Shown here one piece after another: positions 18,277 to 28,074 of a DNA stretch of 64,000 bases. The stretch covers positions 62,001 to 126,000 of the forward strand of contig CAVYGM010000003.1 in NCBI GenBank assembly GCA_963768025.1. Direction: 5' to 3'. The notes below the pieces were generated by a model. That model was not told the DNA's origin and searched no databases. It saw only the letters and a list, made by a program, of their open reading frames with translations. The stretch is from CAVYGM01 sp963768025 (GTDB taxonomy: Bacteria > Bacteroidota > Bacteroidia > Cytophagales > Spirosomataceae). Numbering within the stretch: position 1 is the first letter of the stretch; every line of letters begins with the position of its first letter. The translations under genes were made by a program, and so were the position numbers.

Positions 18277-19371
18277 TTACCACTCCACTCCGGTTATTAG
18301 CGATACGGCTTCCAAAGACTTCACTACTTCCTGATTCAGCGGGATACCTTCTTTCATTCGGATGGCGTAGGCCTCTCGCTCCGGATCGCCGGGAATGAGC
18401 ACGGCCGATTTGCCAGGCAGGGGCCTGGTACTCCGCATAGTGTGAATCCAGGCATCAATTTCTGCTTTGAATTCGGTGGTGTCCCGGAAACTTTCGATGT
18501 CCAACGCACCGAAAAAATGGCCGATGCCCTTGCCTACCTGACGACCGGTAGGCGTTACATTGATGGCGAAAGGCACCGCAAAAGGTCCCCAATTGGCACC
18601 GCTGAGTACCGCCGAGAGAATGTCTACCATCGCCGCCAGGCAGTAGCCCTTGTGACCACTACCCCGGTAGTCGCTACCCAGGGGTAAAAGGGCTCCGCCC
18701 TGCATCATATCGGCCGGATGGGTGGTAGGTAATCCGTTCTGGTCAATGCACCAGCCTTCGGGGATTTGCTCGCCTTTCCGGTGGGCAATCTCTACTTTAC
18801 CGTAGGATACCGTACTGGACGCGATGTCAATGACAATGGGCGGCTCGTGCAGACCGGGAAAAGCGATGGCGATTGGATTGGTGCCCAGCATTTTTTCGGC
18901 TCCCAGAAAAGGTGCTACGCCCTTGGTGGTATTGGTCATGGAAATTCCGATCAGGTCGTGGGGTAAAGCCATCACGGGGTAGTAGCCCGCTGCTCCGTAA
19001 TGGTTGGTATTGCATACGCTGATCCAGCCCGATCCTAGTTCCTGCGCCCGTTGCATGGCCATTTCCATGCATTTGGGACCAATTACGAGCCCCAGGCCGT
19101 TGTCGCCGTCTACGGTAGCCACGCTGCCCTTGCCGCGTATTATCTTCATGTCAGGATGCGGATTGATGCGGCCGGACTGTAGGAGGTCCACATAGGTTTT
19201 GAGACGGGCTACACCATGGGAGTCTATGCCGTGTTCGTCGCTGTAAGCCAGTACGTCGGCAGCCAGGTTAGCATCGGGACGGGGGACGCCGTAATGTTCG
19301 AAGACGGCGGCGGTAAACTGCCGCAATTGTGCAGCCGGGTAAGTAATAGTATTAGCTTCGTCGCTGGGCAT
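18277..19371 (-). CDS. Malate/L-lactate dehydrogenase family (Ldh_2) oxidoreductase
   Basis: 364 residues in one clean frame. The family hallmarks are present: SDEHGIDSHGVARLKTYVD near residue 50, CNTNHYGAAGYY, TNTTKGVAPFLG, LGTNPIAIAFPG and the YRGSGHKGYCLA block. This NAD(P)H-dependent fold is unlike classical lactate dehydrogenases and includes malate, ureidoglycolate and sugar-acid dehydrogenases; the substrate cannot be told from sequence. Cytoplasmic. It lies upstream of the aminotransferase in the same direction, about 110 bases apart, with a degenerate REP half-site between. Confidence 0.85.
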   Translation of the reverse strand: MPSDEANTITYPAAQLRQFTAAVFEHYGVPRPDANLAADVLAYSDEHGIDSHGVARLKTYVDLLQSGRINPHPDMKIIRGKGSVATVDGDNGLGLVIGPKCMEMAMQRAQELGSGWISVCNTNHYGAAGYYPVMALPHDLIGISMTNTTKGVAPFLGAEKMLGTNPIAIAFPGLHEPPIVIDIASSTVSYGKVEIAHRKGEQIPEGWCIDQNGLPTTHPADMMQGGALLPLGSDYRGSGHKGYCLAAMVDILSAVLSGANWGPFAVPFAINVTPTGRQVGKGIGHFFGALDIESFRDTTEFKAEIDAWIHTMRSTRPLPGKSAVLIPGDPEREAYAIRMKEGIPLNQEVVKSLEAVSLITGVEW

Positions 19372-19487
19372 AAGGGATTTTTATCACCCAAAAGCAGGCA
19401 GAAGGGGGCATACTACTATTTACGCTAATTGGATTTTGTAAGCATCCCTGACTTGTTTTGACTACGAGTCAGGGATTAGGATTTATC

Positions 19488-19619
19488 TTAGCTCAGCATT
19501 TTCACGGAAAAGTATTTCCGGATTAAATCTTCGAAAGGCTCGGCAGTTTTGAGCTTTTCTTTTGCGGAGTTTCGGGTTCGCTGTACGCTATAAAGGCGTA
19601 TGATGGGCAAGGCGTTCAT
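19488..19619 (-). CDS. Possible small basic protein, 43 residues
   Basis: An ATG at 19619 opens a frame that is rich in lysine and arginine (IIRLYSVQRTRNSAKEKLK, then EPFEDLIRKYFSVKML). No family recognised. It sits in an otherwise empty gap of about 520 bases. Reported because the composition looks protein-like; it may be chance. Confidence 0.3.
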   Translation of the reverse strand: MNALPIIRLYSVQRTRNSAKEKLKTAEPFEDLIRKYFSVKMLS

Positions 19620-19894
19620 GACAAATAATAGGTTTACTTGTATATGAACGTTAGACAAGTAAAAAATTGTAAAGTTTAAAGAAAAAATAGTTTTTTTGGG
19701 CAAGCGACAGCTACTAGCCTTTGTAGTTTTTGGAGCCTGATTTCACTTTATCAGTTAATGAAGTGATAAGCGCTTAGTGCAATCTAATTTTGTGGGAGTA
19801 CCACAAAGCCCAGGTAGGTAGCCGAGCCTTCTTCATCTATTTTTCAAGATTATAGCAGAGCTTGTTTTTATACGAAATGGAGCAAAAAGGTTTT

Positions 19895-22728
19895 TTAGGT
19901 TCTGACCTGTGTTTTTGGCAAAAAGACATCAAAGATAGCCCCCATTTCCGAGCTCTCGGAAGCATCGATATCCCCACGATGGTTCATGGCTATTTTTTTA
20001 CACATAGCCAGGCCTATACCCGTACCTTCGTAGTCAGACTTACGGTGCAGCCTTTGAAAAATCTTAAAAATCTGCTCAGCGTACTCTTTCTTGAATCCAA
20101 TGCCATTGTCGGCAAAGCGGATTCTGTAATAGTCCAGCAAGGGATCGAGGGGGAGATTGTGTTTTTGGTGTCCCGTCAGCGGGGAGGCCGAAATGGTAAG
20201 TACCGGGGGAGGTCTTGGCGAGAAAATTTTAGGGAATTGCCGATCATATTGCTGAAAAGCTGAGACATCTGTAAAGGTATTGCTTCGATGGACGGTAGAT
20301 CCCCGTACCGGATAGTAGCCCCTTTTTGATCAATCAGAAGCTCATAATCGGTGATGATGTTAGTAACAACCTGATTCAGGTCAACTTGGGTGAAAAATTC
20401 ATTTTCTTTCACTACTTCCGAGTACGCGAGCACATCCCGGATCAGCGCGTTCATGCGGGAAGTGGAGCTGTGGATTTTGTTCAAAAAATTCTTTGACTGA
20501 TCATCCAGTTTATCTTCCAGTCGGTTCTCGAGCATTTGGGCAAACGTCCCGATTTTTCGGAGAGGCTCCTGCAGGTCATGGGAGGCAATGTAGGCAAACT
20601 GCGCCAGCTCGGCATTGGACTTCTGAAGATCGTGGTTGGTAGCCGCCAGTTCTTTGGTACGCTCGGCTACCACCTCTTCTATTTTTTGCCGGGCCAGCAC
20701 CTGCGCCGTTACGTCAATGGAAATAGCCAGTACGCCAAGCACCGCTCCGTTGCCATCCAGATAAGGCTTAAGAACAAAATTCGCGTACACGGCCTCCTGT
20801 TTTCCATTTCGTATCAACTCCACCAGCCTTTCGTCGGTCTTGAATACCTCTCCACTTTGGTACACTTTATCGATCAGAGCTTCCAGGCCCTGGTTTCGGA
20901 CATCCGGCAGGGCTTCAAAAATGGGTTTGTTTTCCACAAGACTCCTTGGCCTTCCCCAGATTTCCACCATCGACTCATTGACAATCTCCACTTTGTGCAT
21001 TGGCCCCATCATCAGACACATGGCTACGGGTGCCTGCAGGATCATGTTACGGAAATTGTTTTCGCTTTGTTCCAGCTTTTGTTTGGCCACGTTAAGATCC
21101 GTTACATCAGCGGCCGTATTTACAATACCATATACGTGGCCAGAGGCATCAAATAGTGGCGTGAAGCTGTATTTGAAATAATAGGGTTGGAGCGTGTCGT
21201 TTATCATCAGGTCTACCCGGCCATTATTGGCATGAAAAGGAATACCCGTGGTATAGACCCGATCGAGCTGCTGAAATATTTCCTGATTGTGCAATTCGGG
21301 CAGTATTTCGCTGTATATTTTTCCAATCACGTCATTTCCCTTTCCCCATACGTCCATAATGGCCTGATTGGCCAGCACAATCTTCATTTCTTTACCGATG
21401 TACACCCCAATGGGGAACGGGGCACTCTCGACCAGGCTGCGCAACTGCTCCTCACTCTCCCGGGCTTTCTGCTCGGCTTTTTTTCGCTCGGTGATGTCGA
21501 TACTTGAACTAATGTGCCCGGCAAATGTACCATCGGCTCCGAAGCGTGGCGTTGCCCGGGACAAAATCCAGCGGTACTCCTTTTTTCTGTTCAGCATTTG
21601 CGCTTCACCAAAAAAATGTCTCCGGTTTTGGACGGCCTCTGCATAGGTACTCAAAAAGTTTTGCCGCTCGTCAGGGTGCAGCAGGTCTGACCAGCCGAAA
21701 CGCAGAAACTGTTCTTTAGGCAAGCCGGCAAAGTCTGTCCAGGCCTTGTTGATGTAGAATACCTGACCAGTTTCGTCGGCCACGGCAATAAGAATGTCAG
21801 TCCCCTCGGCCATCGTCCGAAAGCGCTCTTCGCTTTCTTTCAAGGCGTTTTCTGCTTCTATTTGCTTGGTGATGTCGGTATTGGTTCCAAACCACTGGTG
21901 TATCTTGCCCTTGTTGTCATATACTGGCAGTACCCGCGTAAGAAATTGCCTGAATTTGCCATCTGCCCCTTTGAGTGGAAATGTCATCTCAAAGGGTTTT
22001 CCACTGGCCAGGGAACGCTGCCAACGTTCGATCACCTGGGGTAGGATGGATGGATCGTGCACCGTCTGCCATCCCCAGCCCTCCATTTGCTGAGGGGTAG
22101 TACCTGTAAACTCATACCATTTGTCGTTGTACCAGAATATCCATCCTTCCGCGTCAGCCATCCAGGCCAGGTTCGGAATATTGTCGGCAAGTGTCCTGAA
22201 GCGGCTTTCACTTTCCTTCAAAGACTGAATGCTGTGCACTTTTTCCGTGGTTTCGGTACATACCACCAGCACGCCTTCCACTTTTCCGGAGTCTATGTAG
22301 ATCGGGCTGTACCCGAAGGTCCAGTAGACATCTTCCAGTTGGCCGTTGCGGTGGATAGGAATCAGCTGATCTTCGCTCCAGGTGGATTCCCCGGTTTCGC
22401 GGACCTGTTTGATCAGGGGGTAAATGGTATCCCATATTTCCGGCCAGCATTCCTCGCCCCTTTGCCCTAGGGCCTTGGGATGCTTGCCTTTATCGCCCAG
22501 ACTCGGTCGGTAGGCGTCGTTATAAAACTGAATCAGGTCTTCTCCCCACCACAAAAACATGGGGAATTTGGAGGAGAGAATCATGGATAAGGTGAGCCGA
22601 AGACTCTGCGGCCATTGTTCAGGAAGACCGATTGGGCTGCCTGACCAGTCGAAATTTCGTATCAAATCGCCTAGTTCTCCGCCGCCTTGCAAAAAGTAAA
22701 ATGAATTATTCTGAGTAAATGTTTTCAA
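19895..22728 (-). CDS. Multi-PAS sensor histidine kinase, one frame break
   Basis: About 945 residues when joined. There are roughly five PAS domains (about residues 40-170, 180-300, 305-430, 435-560 and 565-690), each ending in a DxT-type motif such as TNTDITKQ and SSSIDITERKKAE. A coiled segment leads to the H-box ASHDLQEPLRKIG (phosphorylated histidine near residue 717). The ATPase has the N-box FSNMIGNSLKFS, then after the break near 20200, RFADNGIGF and GTGIGLAMCKKIA. No membrane helices, so a cytoplasmic sensor; PAS ligands unknown. The only upstream start is TTG 22728, 15 bases after the response regulator stop, so the true start may differ. Confidence 0.85.
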
Positions 22729-22743
22729 GATCTGCTAGTTGCT

Positions 22744-23124
22744 TTATAACACCAATGGCTTAATTTTTCGGATGAGAGAATTGAAATCACCGGGCTTGGT
22801 CATGAAATCGTGGGCGCCCAGTTCGTGAGTAAGCGAGATTGTACCCTCATGCGAAGATGTAGAAAAAATGATCACCGGAATATGTTCCAAATAGCGATCT
22901 TTTTTTATTTCTACCAAAAACTGATGCCCGCTCATACTCGGCATATTGAGATCCAGAAAGATCACGTCAGGTTTCAGGCGGCGTTCTTTGAGATCATACA
23001 GAGCACGACTGGCATCGCTATAAGCTTCGCATTGGGTGGTTTGGGAAATTACTTCCAGGGCGGCCAGGAAAATCTCTTGATCTTCCTCGTCGTCATCAAT
23101 AAGAAGTATATTAACATATCCCAT
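22744..23124 (-). CDS. Single-domain response regulator (CheY-like)
   Basis: 126 residues, a receiver domain only. Acidic pocket LLIDDDEEDQEIF, phosphoacceptor aspartate in VIFLDLNMPSMSG, conserved threonine/serine in IIFSTSSHE and lysine in FMTKPGDFN. It has no output domain, so it would signal by protein contact. Immediately upstream of the PAS kinase in the same transcription unit, its probable partner. Confidence 0.9.
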   Translation of the reverse strand: MGYVNILLIDDDEEDQEIFLAALEVISQTTQCEAYSDASRALYDLKERRLKPDVIFLDLNMPSMSGHQFLVEIKKDRYLEHIPVIIFSTSSHEGTISLTHELGAHDFMTKPGDFNSLIRKIKPLVL

Positions 23125-23602
23125 GAATATCCGCTATATGTCCCCAAAATACATACTTCACCTAGTTGCTAACCACATTAGAGCCTGTTTGGATAGCATT
23201 CCCAGGCATAGCGTCAATCGTTTAGTTACCAATGAATAGAAGTGGTGTACATAAATATCGTGCCCGATTGGGGTGATATCTCTCTATATCAATAGACCCT
23301 TTTTTATTTTATGGTACATGCTCTCATACCGTAAAAGTACCTCATCCTGTGGGTGCGCAGTGATGGTTAAATCAAGGGTTGCAGGAAATCCATTCTGAGA
23401 TTAGATTCCGGAATGCCGCTATTGACCTACACTAGATGATCTCTGCTAATGTACTAAAACACTTAGATGGCACTAAAATCTGATTAATTTAGATTTTTTG
23501 CCCTGCACTCTGCACGATTTGTCCCCCTGTCTTCCTAATCAGTCCGGTACTTTTGAAACGGTAAGTACTTCAAAATTCAATCACTGATTATTTCTAAACC
23601 TT
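23125..23602. other. Intergenic region, divergent promoters expected
   Basis: 478 bases between the leftward regulator and the rightward glycosidase. No ORF, RNA or strong hairpin seen. A TAnnTTTG match, TACTTTTG at 23548-23555, lies 48 bases before the ATG at 23603, but no TTTG stands at the right distance upstream. Confidence 0.4.
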
Positions 23603-26600
23603 ATGAGACAGTTATACCTGAGCCTGTTTGTGTTATGGATGGGCACCCTGCTGCCTATCGTTCATGCTTCTACCCCTTCATCACCCCCTTCCTGTGGTCA
23701 CAAGGGCAAGTACCTCTACTGGACCGGTGAGGCTAATAACGACTTCTTCAATGAAAACAACTGGCGGGAAGGCGATGAAGCCAAGTGGGTAAGTAAGCCA
23801 CCCAAAGAGAGAAAAAAGAGCCCAAGAATGGAAAAGAAAAGAAACCCAAAAAAGAAAAACTCTATTGCCTGAGTCCGGAAGGTAAAAAGGAATACCAGAT
23901 TTGTGTAGTGGATCCGGATTTAGAAAAAGACAAGCACCCCAAATCCGGTGAGCTGGATCCCGGAAAGCCGATCGAGTACAATCTGTATATCGACGAGGCT
24001 TCCCTGGATATTGGCGGCGATGTGGTGTTTGAATGTGCGCAAATAGGGATTACCGCCGAGGGGAGTACGCTCCGTTTTCAGAATCACCTGATCAATGGCA
24101 TTTTGTCTCTTGATTATGAGACTGATGCCTATTTTGCCATGAATGATGGCCTTGGTGCAGGCGCAACTATTAATCTGCTGGATGCCGAATCCTGGGTGCG
24201 CTTCCAGGCCACTACGCCCGACCAGTTGGTGGCGCAGCGTCTGGGGGCTATTGGGGTAATGGATGCTGCCGGTATATATATGCAAAACTTCCGTATCAAC
24301 CAGTACTACCAGCGCGGGGCCATCGTTCGGGCCATATCCTCTGAGTACCATCCACTCGAAATTTATAGTGGCACCGGCCTCAACGGTAACCGTGCCGGGT
24401 TGGCCGAAAGCACCGTCTACGCGGGAGCAACTATCCCCAATTCCATGGACAATGCCACGCAGTCGTTTCTGTTGAAGCGGGGCTACATGGCTACCTTCGC
24501 CGTGGAAGAAAATGGTACCAGCAAAAGCAAGGTGTACATCGCCTCGGAAGAAGATCTGATCATCGAAGCGATGCCCGCGGCGCTGCGTGGCAACGTGAGT
24601 TTTATCCGGGTACTGCCCTGGAACTGGGTGACCAAGAAAGGGACCGGCGGCCTTATCAACGGACTGGATGCGGGCTGGTTTTACAGCTGGTCGGCTACCA
24701 ATAGCTCCAAAGCCAACGATGAGTATGTGCCCATGACCTGGGGCGCCGGCGCTACGTCGGACGCCAGCCTGAACGGCATCATTGCCAAGTACCAGGTCAA
24801 TCACCTGCTGGGCTTCAACGAGTCGGACAATTGCAGCGATCAGTCGGGACAATATAACAACCTCTGTGATCCGGCAACGGCCGTTGCTTATTTTGAAAAC
24901 AACATGCGTACCGGTATGCGGCTGGGTACTCCCGCTCCCCGCGAAAACGGCCCTACCACCTGGCTAAAAGATTTTAAAGAAATTGCCAAAGCCAAAGACG
25001 TCCGGTTTGACTTTGTGGCCGTGCATTGGTACGACTGGGGCAGCAGCCCGCAAAACTCCCCCTTTGCGGATCCTCAGCAGGTTTTCAACCGGTTTAAGGC
25101 GTACCTGCAACGGGTACATGACGACTACCAACTGCCGATCTGGATCACGGAGTTTAATGCCAACCCTAACCGCGACAATTCAGTACAGGCCGAATTTTTG
25201 AAACTAGCCCTGCCGTATCTCGAGCAACTCGACTACGTGGAGCGCTACGCCTATTTTCAGCCCAATCCGCAGTATGGATCGACCGACGTAGCTAGTGCCA
25301 ATTACTTCGACGAAAACGGAAATTTGACGAATATTGGTCAAATTTATCTCAATCATATCTCTTCGCCTTCTGTTCCTGAGCCTACTTACATCAATTCGAG
25401 CAACCTGAATGGGATGGATGAGCTTTGGGAAGAGACGCCCGCCAAGAATACGAGCTTTTGAGGCAGAATGCGCGCAGTATCCCGGCAGTCAGTGGGACAT
25501 AAAGTCGGACACAGAAGCGTCAAATCATTTCATCATTCAGGGCAATGCCAGCAAAGCGGGTGCGTCAGATATTGCAAAGCAGGTGCACTTCGATTTTGAC
25601 CTGGATCAACCTGAGTCGTACCGCTTGTGGATACGAGCCCGTTTGGCGGGTAACGGGGCCCTGAAAATTAAGCTGGATGGAGGTGAATTTACGACGGTAG
25701 GGGGGATCCCTGCTTCGGCCCTTGGCTGGTACAAGATCCCCCGCTTTTACGACTTAAAAGAAGGGAAACACCGCCTGACGCTGGAATTTCCCAACGAAGT
25801 CATTGCACTGGATCAGGTCGTGTTCACGAGCAGCAGCGCCGCAGTCAGGCTTGCGCCACAGCCCGCAGGTACCTGTACACCAGCCGCGCAACCCTGGGGA
25901 TTGGTGCAAACGGACGTAACCTACTTCATGGAAGCAGAAGCAGGTACCTCCATGGGTGCCAGCTGGACAATTAATTCAGCTCCCAAGGCAGGCAATGGGC
26001 AATACATTGAATCAGCCGCAGGCTCGATGGGTGCCGCTCCCGATGCCGCCGGACAGGTAGTTTTTGAAGTAACGGTTGATCAAACCGACCACTACGACAT
26101 CTGGGGGAAAATACAGTCTAAGGGCAGTGCGGGCGATGCCTACTGGATTAAGGTGGACAATGAGCCCTTTCGCCTCTGGGCCAATCTGAGCAACGATTTG
26201 TTCGACTGGTATTGGAAAAAGTTTCATTACAGTCAGGGAGGAGAAGACCGCAGCTTTGCTTACTTCCTGACGGCGGGTACCCACACGATCACCGTAGCTT
26301 ACGCCAAATGCGGGTGCCAAACTGGACAGAATCGCGGTAAGCAGCGTGGGTCGAAATCCGGCGGATGAGGACCCCAATGTTGTCAAGTCGATTTTTATCC
26401 CTGATTATGAGGCGGAGAACGCCACTCTTTTGGGCAACCCGGCTTCGGTTAATTGTACCACTTCATCCAATGGGATGATTGTGAATATGAATAATATTTT
26501 TGCAAACGGGATACGTTTCGAAGAAGTGGTTACCGATGAAGCCGGTGTGTATAAATTGTCTGTCCACTATTTTAGCAAAGTTGTCAGGAGATTCCGGTTG

Positions 26601-27104
26601 ATAGTAAACGGAGGTACGCCAACCGTCCACGAAGTGGCTATTTCCGGAAACTGGTGTTTTGAGGCTGTGCCAGGGTCACCGGCTATATATACCGTGGATA
26701 TTCCCCTCAATGCAGGTGTAAATACCATCGAATTGCGACCCTACGCGATCGGCAATACTACCCAGCAGTCCCCAATTATGGATAAGATTAACATTGCCAA
26801 AGTATCTTCTTCGGCACGTGTTATGGCAGCTGGAGCGGGTGATGTAGAAGCAAATGTCAATGCTTTTGAGGTCTATCCCAACCCGGTAGCAGCCAATGAA
26901 TCGTTTCTGATCAGGGTACCGGCATCAGAGCGCGAAAGCCGCCTGAATATCCTCGATCTGAACGGTAGAGCCCGCTATACCGAAATGCAGGAGCCTTCGG
27001 CGGGCAAGACCATCCGTTTGTCTCCATCGCTGCCCACGGGTATGTACCTGATTCAGATTCAGAACGAAACCCAGCAGCAGACGCGGAAGTTGATTGTGAG
27101 GTAG
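23603..27104 (+). CDS. Large secreted glycoside hydrolase-like protein with T9SS sorting domain, frame broken
   Basis: Joined length is about 1165 residues, with breaks near 23810, 25455 and 26315. Order: signal peptide (LSLFVLWMGTLLPIVHA); a short WTGEANNDFFNENNW motif; a lysine-rich linker at about residues 70-95; beta-rich sequence to about 270; a TIM-barrel-type catalytic region resembling Glyco_hydro_cc (GH128, beta-1,3-glucanase) with candidate acid in LLGFNESDN (~403), FVAVHWYDWG, and candidate nucleophile in IWITEFNANP (~514); carbohydrate-binding-like modules near 620-750, 770-910 and 930-1065; and a C-terminal T9SS type A domain (VYPNPVAANE ... GMYLIQIQNE ... RKLIV). It would be displayed or released at the cell surface. 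GH128 is the best guess; related clans are possible. Confidence 0.65.
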
Positions 27105-27130
27105 CTTGAATAAGTTTGCCTGAAAGAAAG

Positions 27131-27168
27131 AAAGGGGCCGTCTCACCGAATAGTGGGACGATTCCTTT
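27131..27168 (+). terminator. Hairpin after the glycosidase gene
   Basis: CGTCTCAC and GTGGGACG pair around CGAATA, extended outward by AAAGG and CCTTT. The T-tract is weak (CTTATTC), so terminator activity is likely but not certain. Confidence 0.45.
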
Positions 27169-27195
27169 CTTATTCACTATTGCTTCCTATCTTTG
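27166..27195 (+). promoter_or_regulatory. Candidate promoter of the toxin-antitoxin-like pair
   Basis: TATCTTTG at 27188-27195 matches TAnnTTTG exactly. TTTC at 27166-27169 stands 18 bases upstream, one mismatch from TTTG. Predicted start near 27202, 13 bases before the GTG start codon. Confidence 0.4.
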
Positions 27196-27214
27196 TTTTC
27201 AACTTAACTTAAAA

Positions 27215-27715
27215 GTGAAGAAATTTGTAACGATTCAGCTTTTTAAAGCGTTCGATAAAGTAAATTACTATACACTTTGGGTAGAGGGAAAATCCAGGTC
27301 GGAGACTGATGACTTTTTTAGCCGTTTTGAAGGAAACATACAGGTAGCCAATGATTTGGACTTGCTCGTATCATGGATCGTGGAGATTGGACAAAATCGG
27401 GGTGCAAAAGCTCGCTACTTTCGTTTTGAAAACGATGCTGATGCCTTGCCGCCTCCCGCCCGGATTATGGCTGAACTTGGTGACGATTTTTGCAGATTAA
27501 GACTATACTGCATTCGATTGAGCGAGCAGGTTGTTGTTCTTGTGAATGGTGATTTGAAAACCAGTAGAACTGTTCAGGAAAGCCCGAATTTGTTGACGAA
27601 GTTCAGGTTTGCCAACAAGATGGCGGGGCAGTTGATCCGCCTGATGAATAAAGGTGAACTTGTTTTGAATGGAAAAGAGATTACGAATGTAGAAATGTTA
27701 GAGCTTATTGATTAA
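27215..27715 (+). CDS. RelE/HigB-like putative toxin of a TA pair
   Basis: 166 residues from GTG 27215 (VKKFVTIQLFKAF), chosen because upstream codons in frame overlap the preceding hairpin. The middle contains CRLRLYCIRLSEQVVVLVNG followed by DLKTSRTVQESPNL, which resembles the strand-rich core of RelE/HigB-type proteins (LRLY...VVLL.G..KT....P). The rest is mixed helix and strand. It is followed after 13 bases by an HTH protein, the usual toxin-first HigBA order. Probably a type II toxin acting on mRNA or translation, but no catalytic residues can be named. Confidence 0.5.
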   Translation: MKKFVTIQLFKAFDKVNYYTLWVEGKSRSETDDFFSRFEGNIQVANDLDLLVSWIVEIGQNRGAKARYFRFENDADALPPPARIMAELGDDFCRLRLYCIRLSEQVVVLVNGDLKTSRTVQESPNLLTKFRFANKMAGQLIRLMNKGELVLNGKEITNVEMLELID

Positions 27716-27728
27716 ACTGGTAAAAACT

Positions 27729-28007
27729 ATGGATGCATTTGACCGAATAGCAGACCGTACACCTCCCCGAACCCGGCGCATGGTGGCCAAAATGCTGGAT
27801 GTTGCGGATCGTATCCAGGCTGTACTGCAACAAAAGGGGATGAGTCAAAAAGATTTGGCGGTGGCCATGCACAAATCCGAGTCCGAAATCAGCAAGTGGC
27901 TGAGTGGTACGCATAATATGGAATTGAAGACGATAGTACGGATAGAAGATGCCCTGGGGGAAGACATATTAGCCGTACCTACACACATGGAAGACGCGGA
28001 GAAATGA
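27729..28007 (+). CDS. HTH (Cro/CI-type) antitoxin-like regulator
   Basis: The ATG at 27729 gives 92 residues; the in-frame TTG at 27708 would overlap the upstream stop. The segment MSQKDLAVAMHKSESEISKWLSGT is a standard HTH_3 helix-turn-helix, preceded by a basic helical N-terminus (RTPPRTRRMVAKMLDV). A short acidic tail follows. Cotranscribed with the putative toxin and probably represses their shared promoter, as HigA-type antitoxins do (inference). Confidence 0.7.
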   Translation: MDAFDRIADRTPPRTRRMVAKMLDVADRIQAVLQQKGMSQKDLAVAMHKSESEISKWLSGTHNMELKTIVRIEDALGEDILAVPTHMEDAEK

Positions 28008-28049
28008 AGGTGAGTTGGAGCACTGAGTGTCCTTCACCTTCATTTTTTT
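28006..28049 (+). terminator. Rho-independent terminator of the TA-like unit
   Basis: GAAGGTGA (28006-28013) pairs with TCACCTTC (28034-28041), followed by A and seven Ts. The first stem base overlaps the antitoxin stop codon. Confidence 0.75.
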
Positions 28050-28074
28050 CAACGTACTAGTCTCTTGACGTCCC

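Noticed and set aside
23767..23872. Very lysine-rich C-terminus (about 35 residues) as a real small protein end
   Set aside because: It results from a frame break; in the corrected frame the lysine-rich part is a linker leading into the rest of the glycosidase.
23920..24852. Reverse-strand ORF of 310 residues
   Set aside because: It lies opposite the glycosidase gene, whose frame has clear family motifs; the reverse product shows none.
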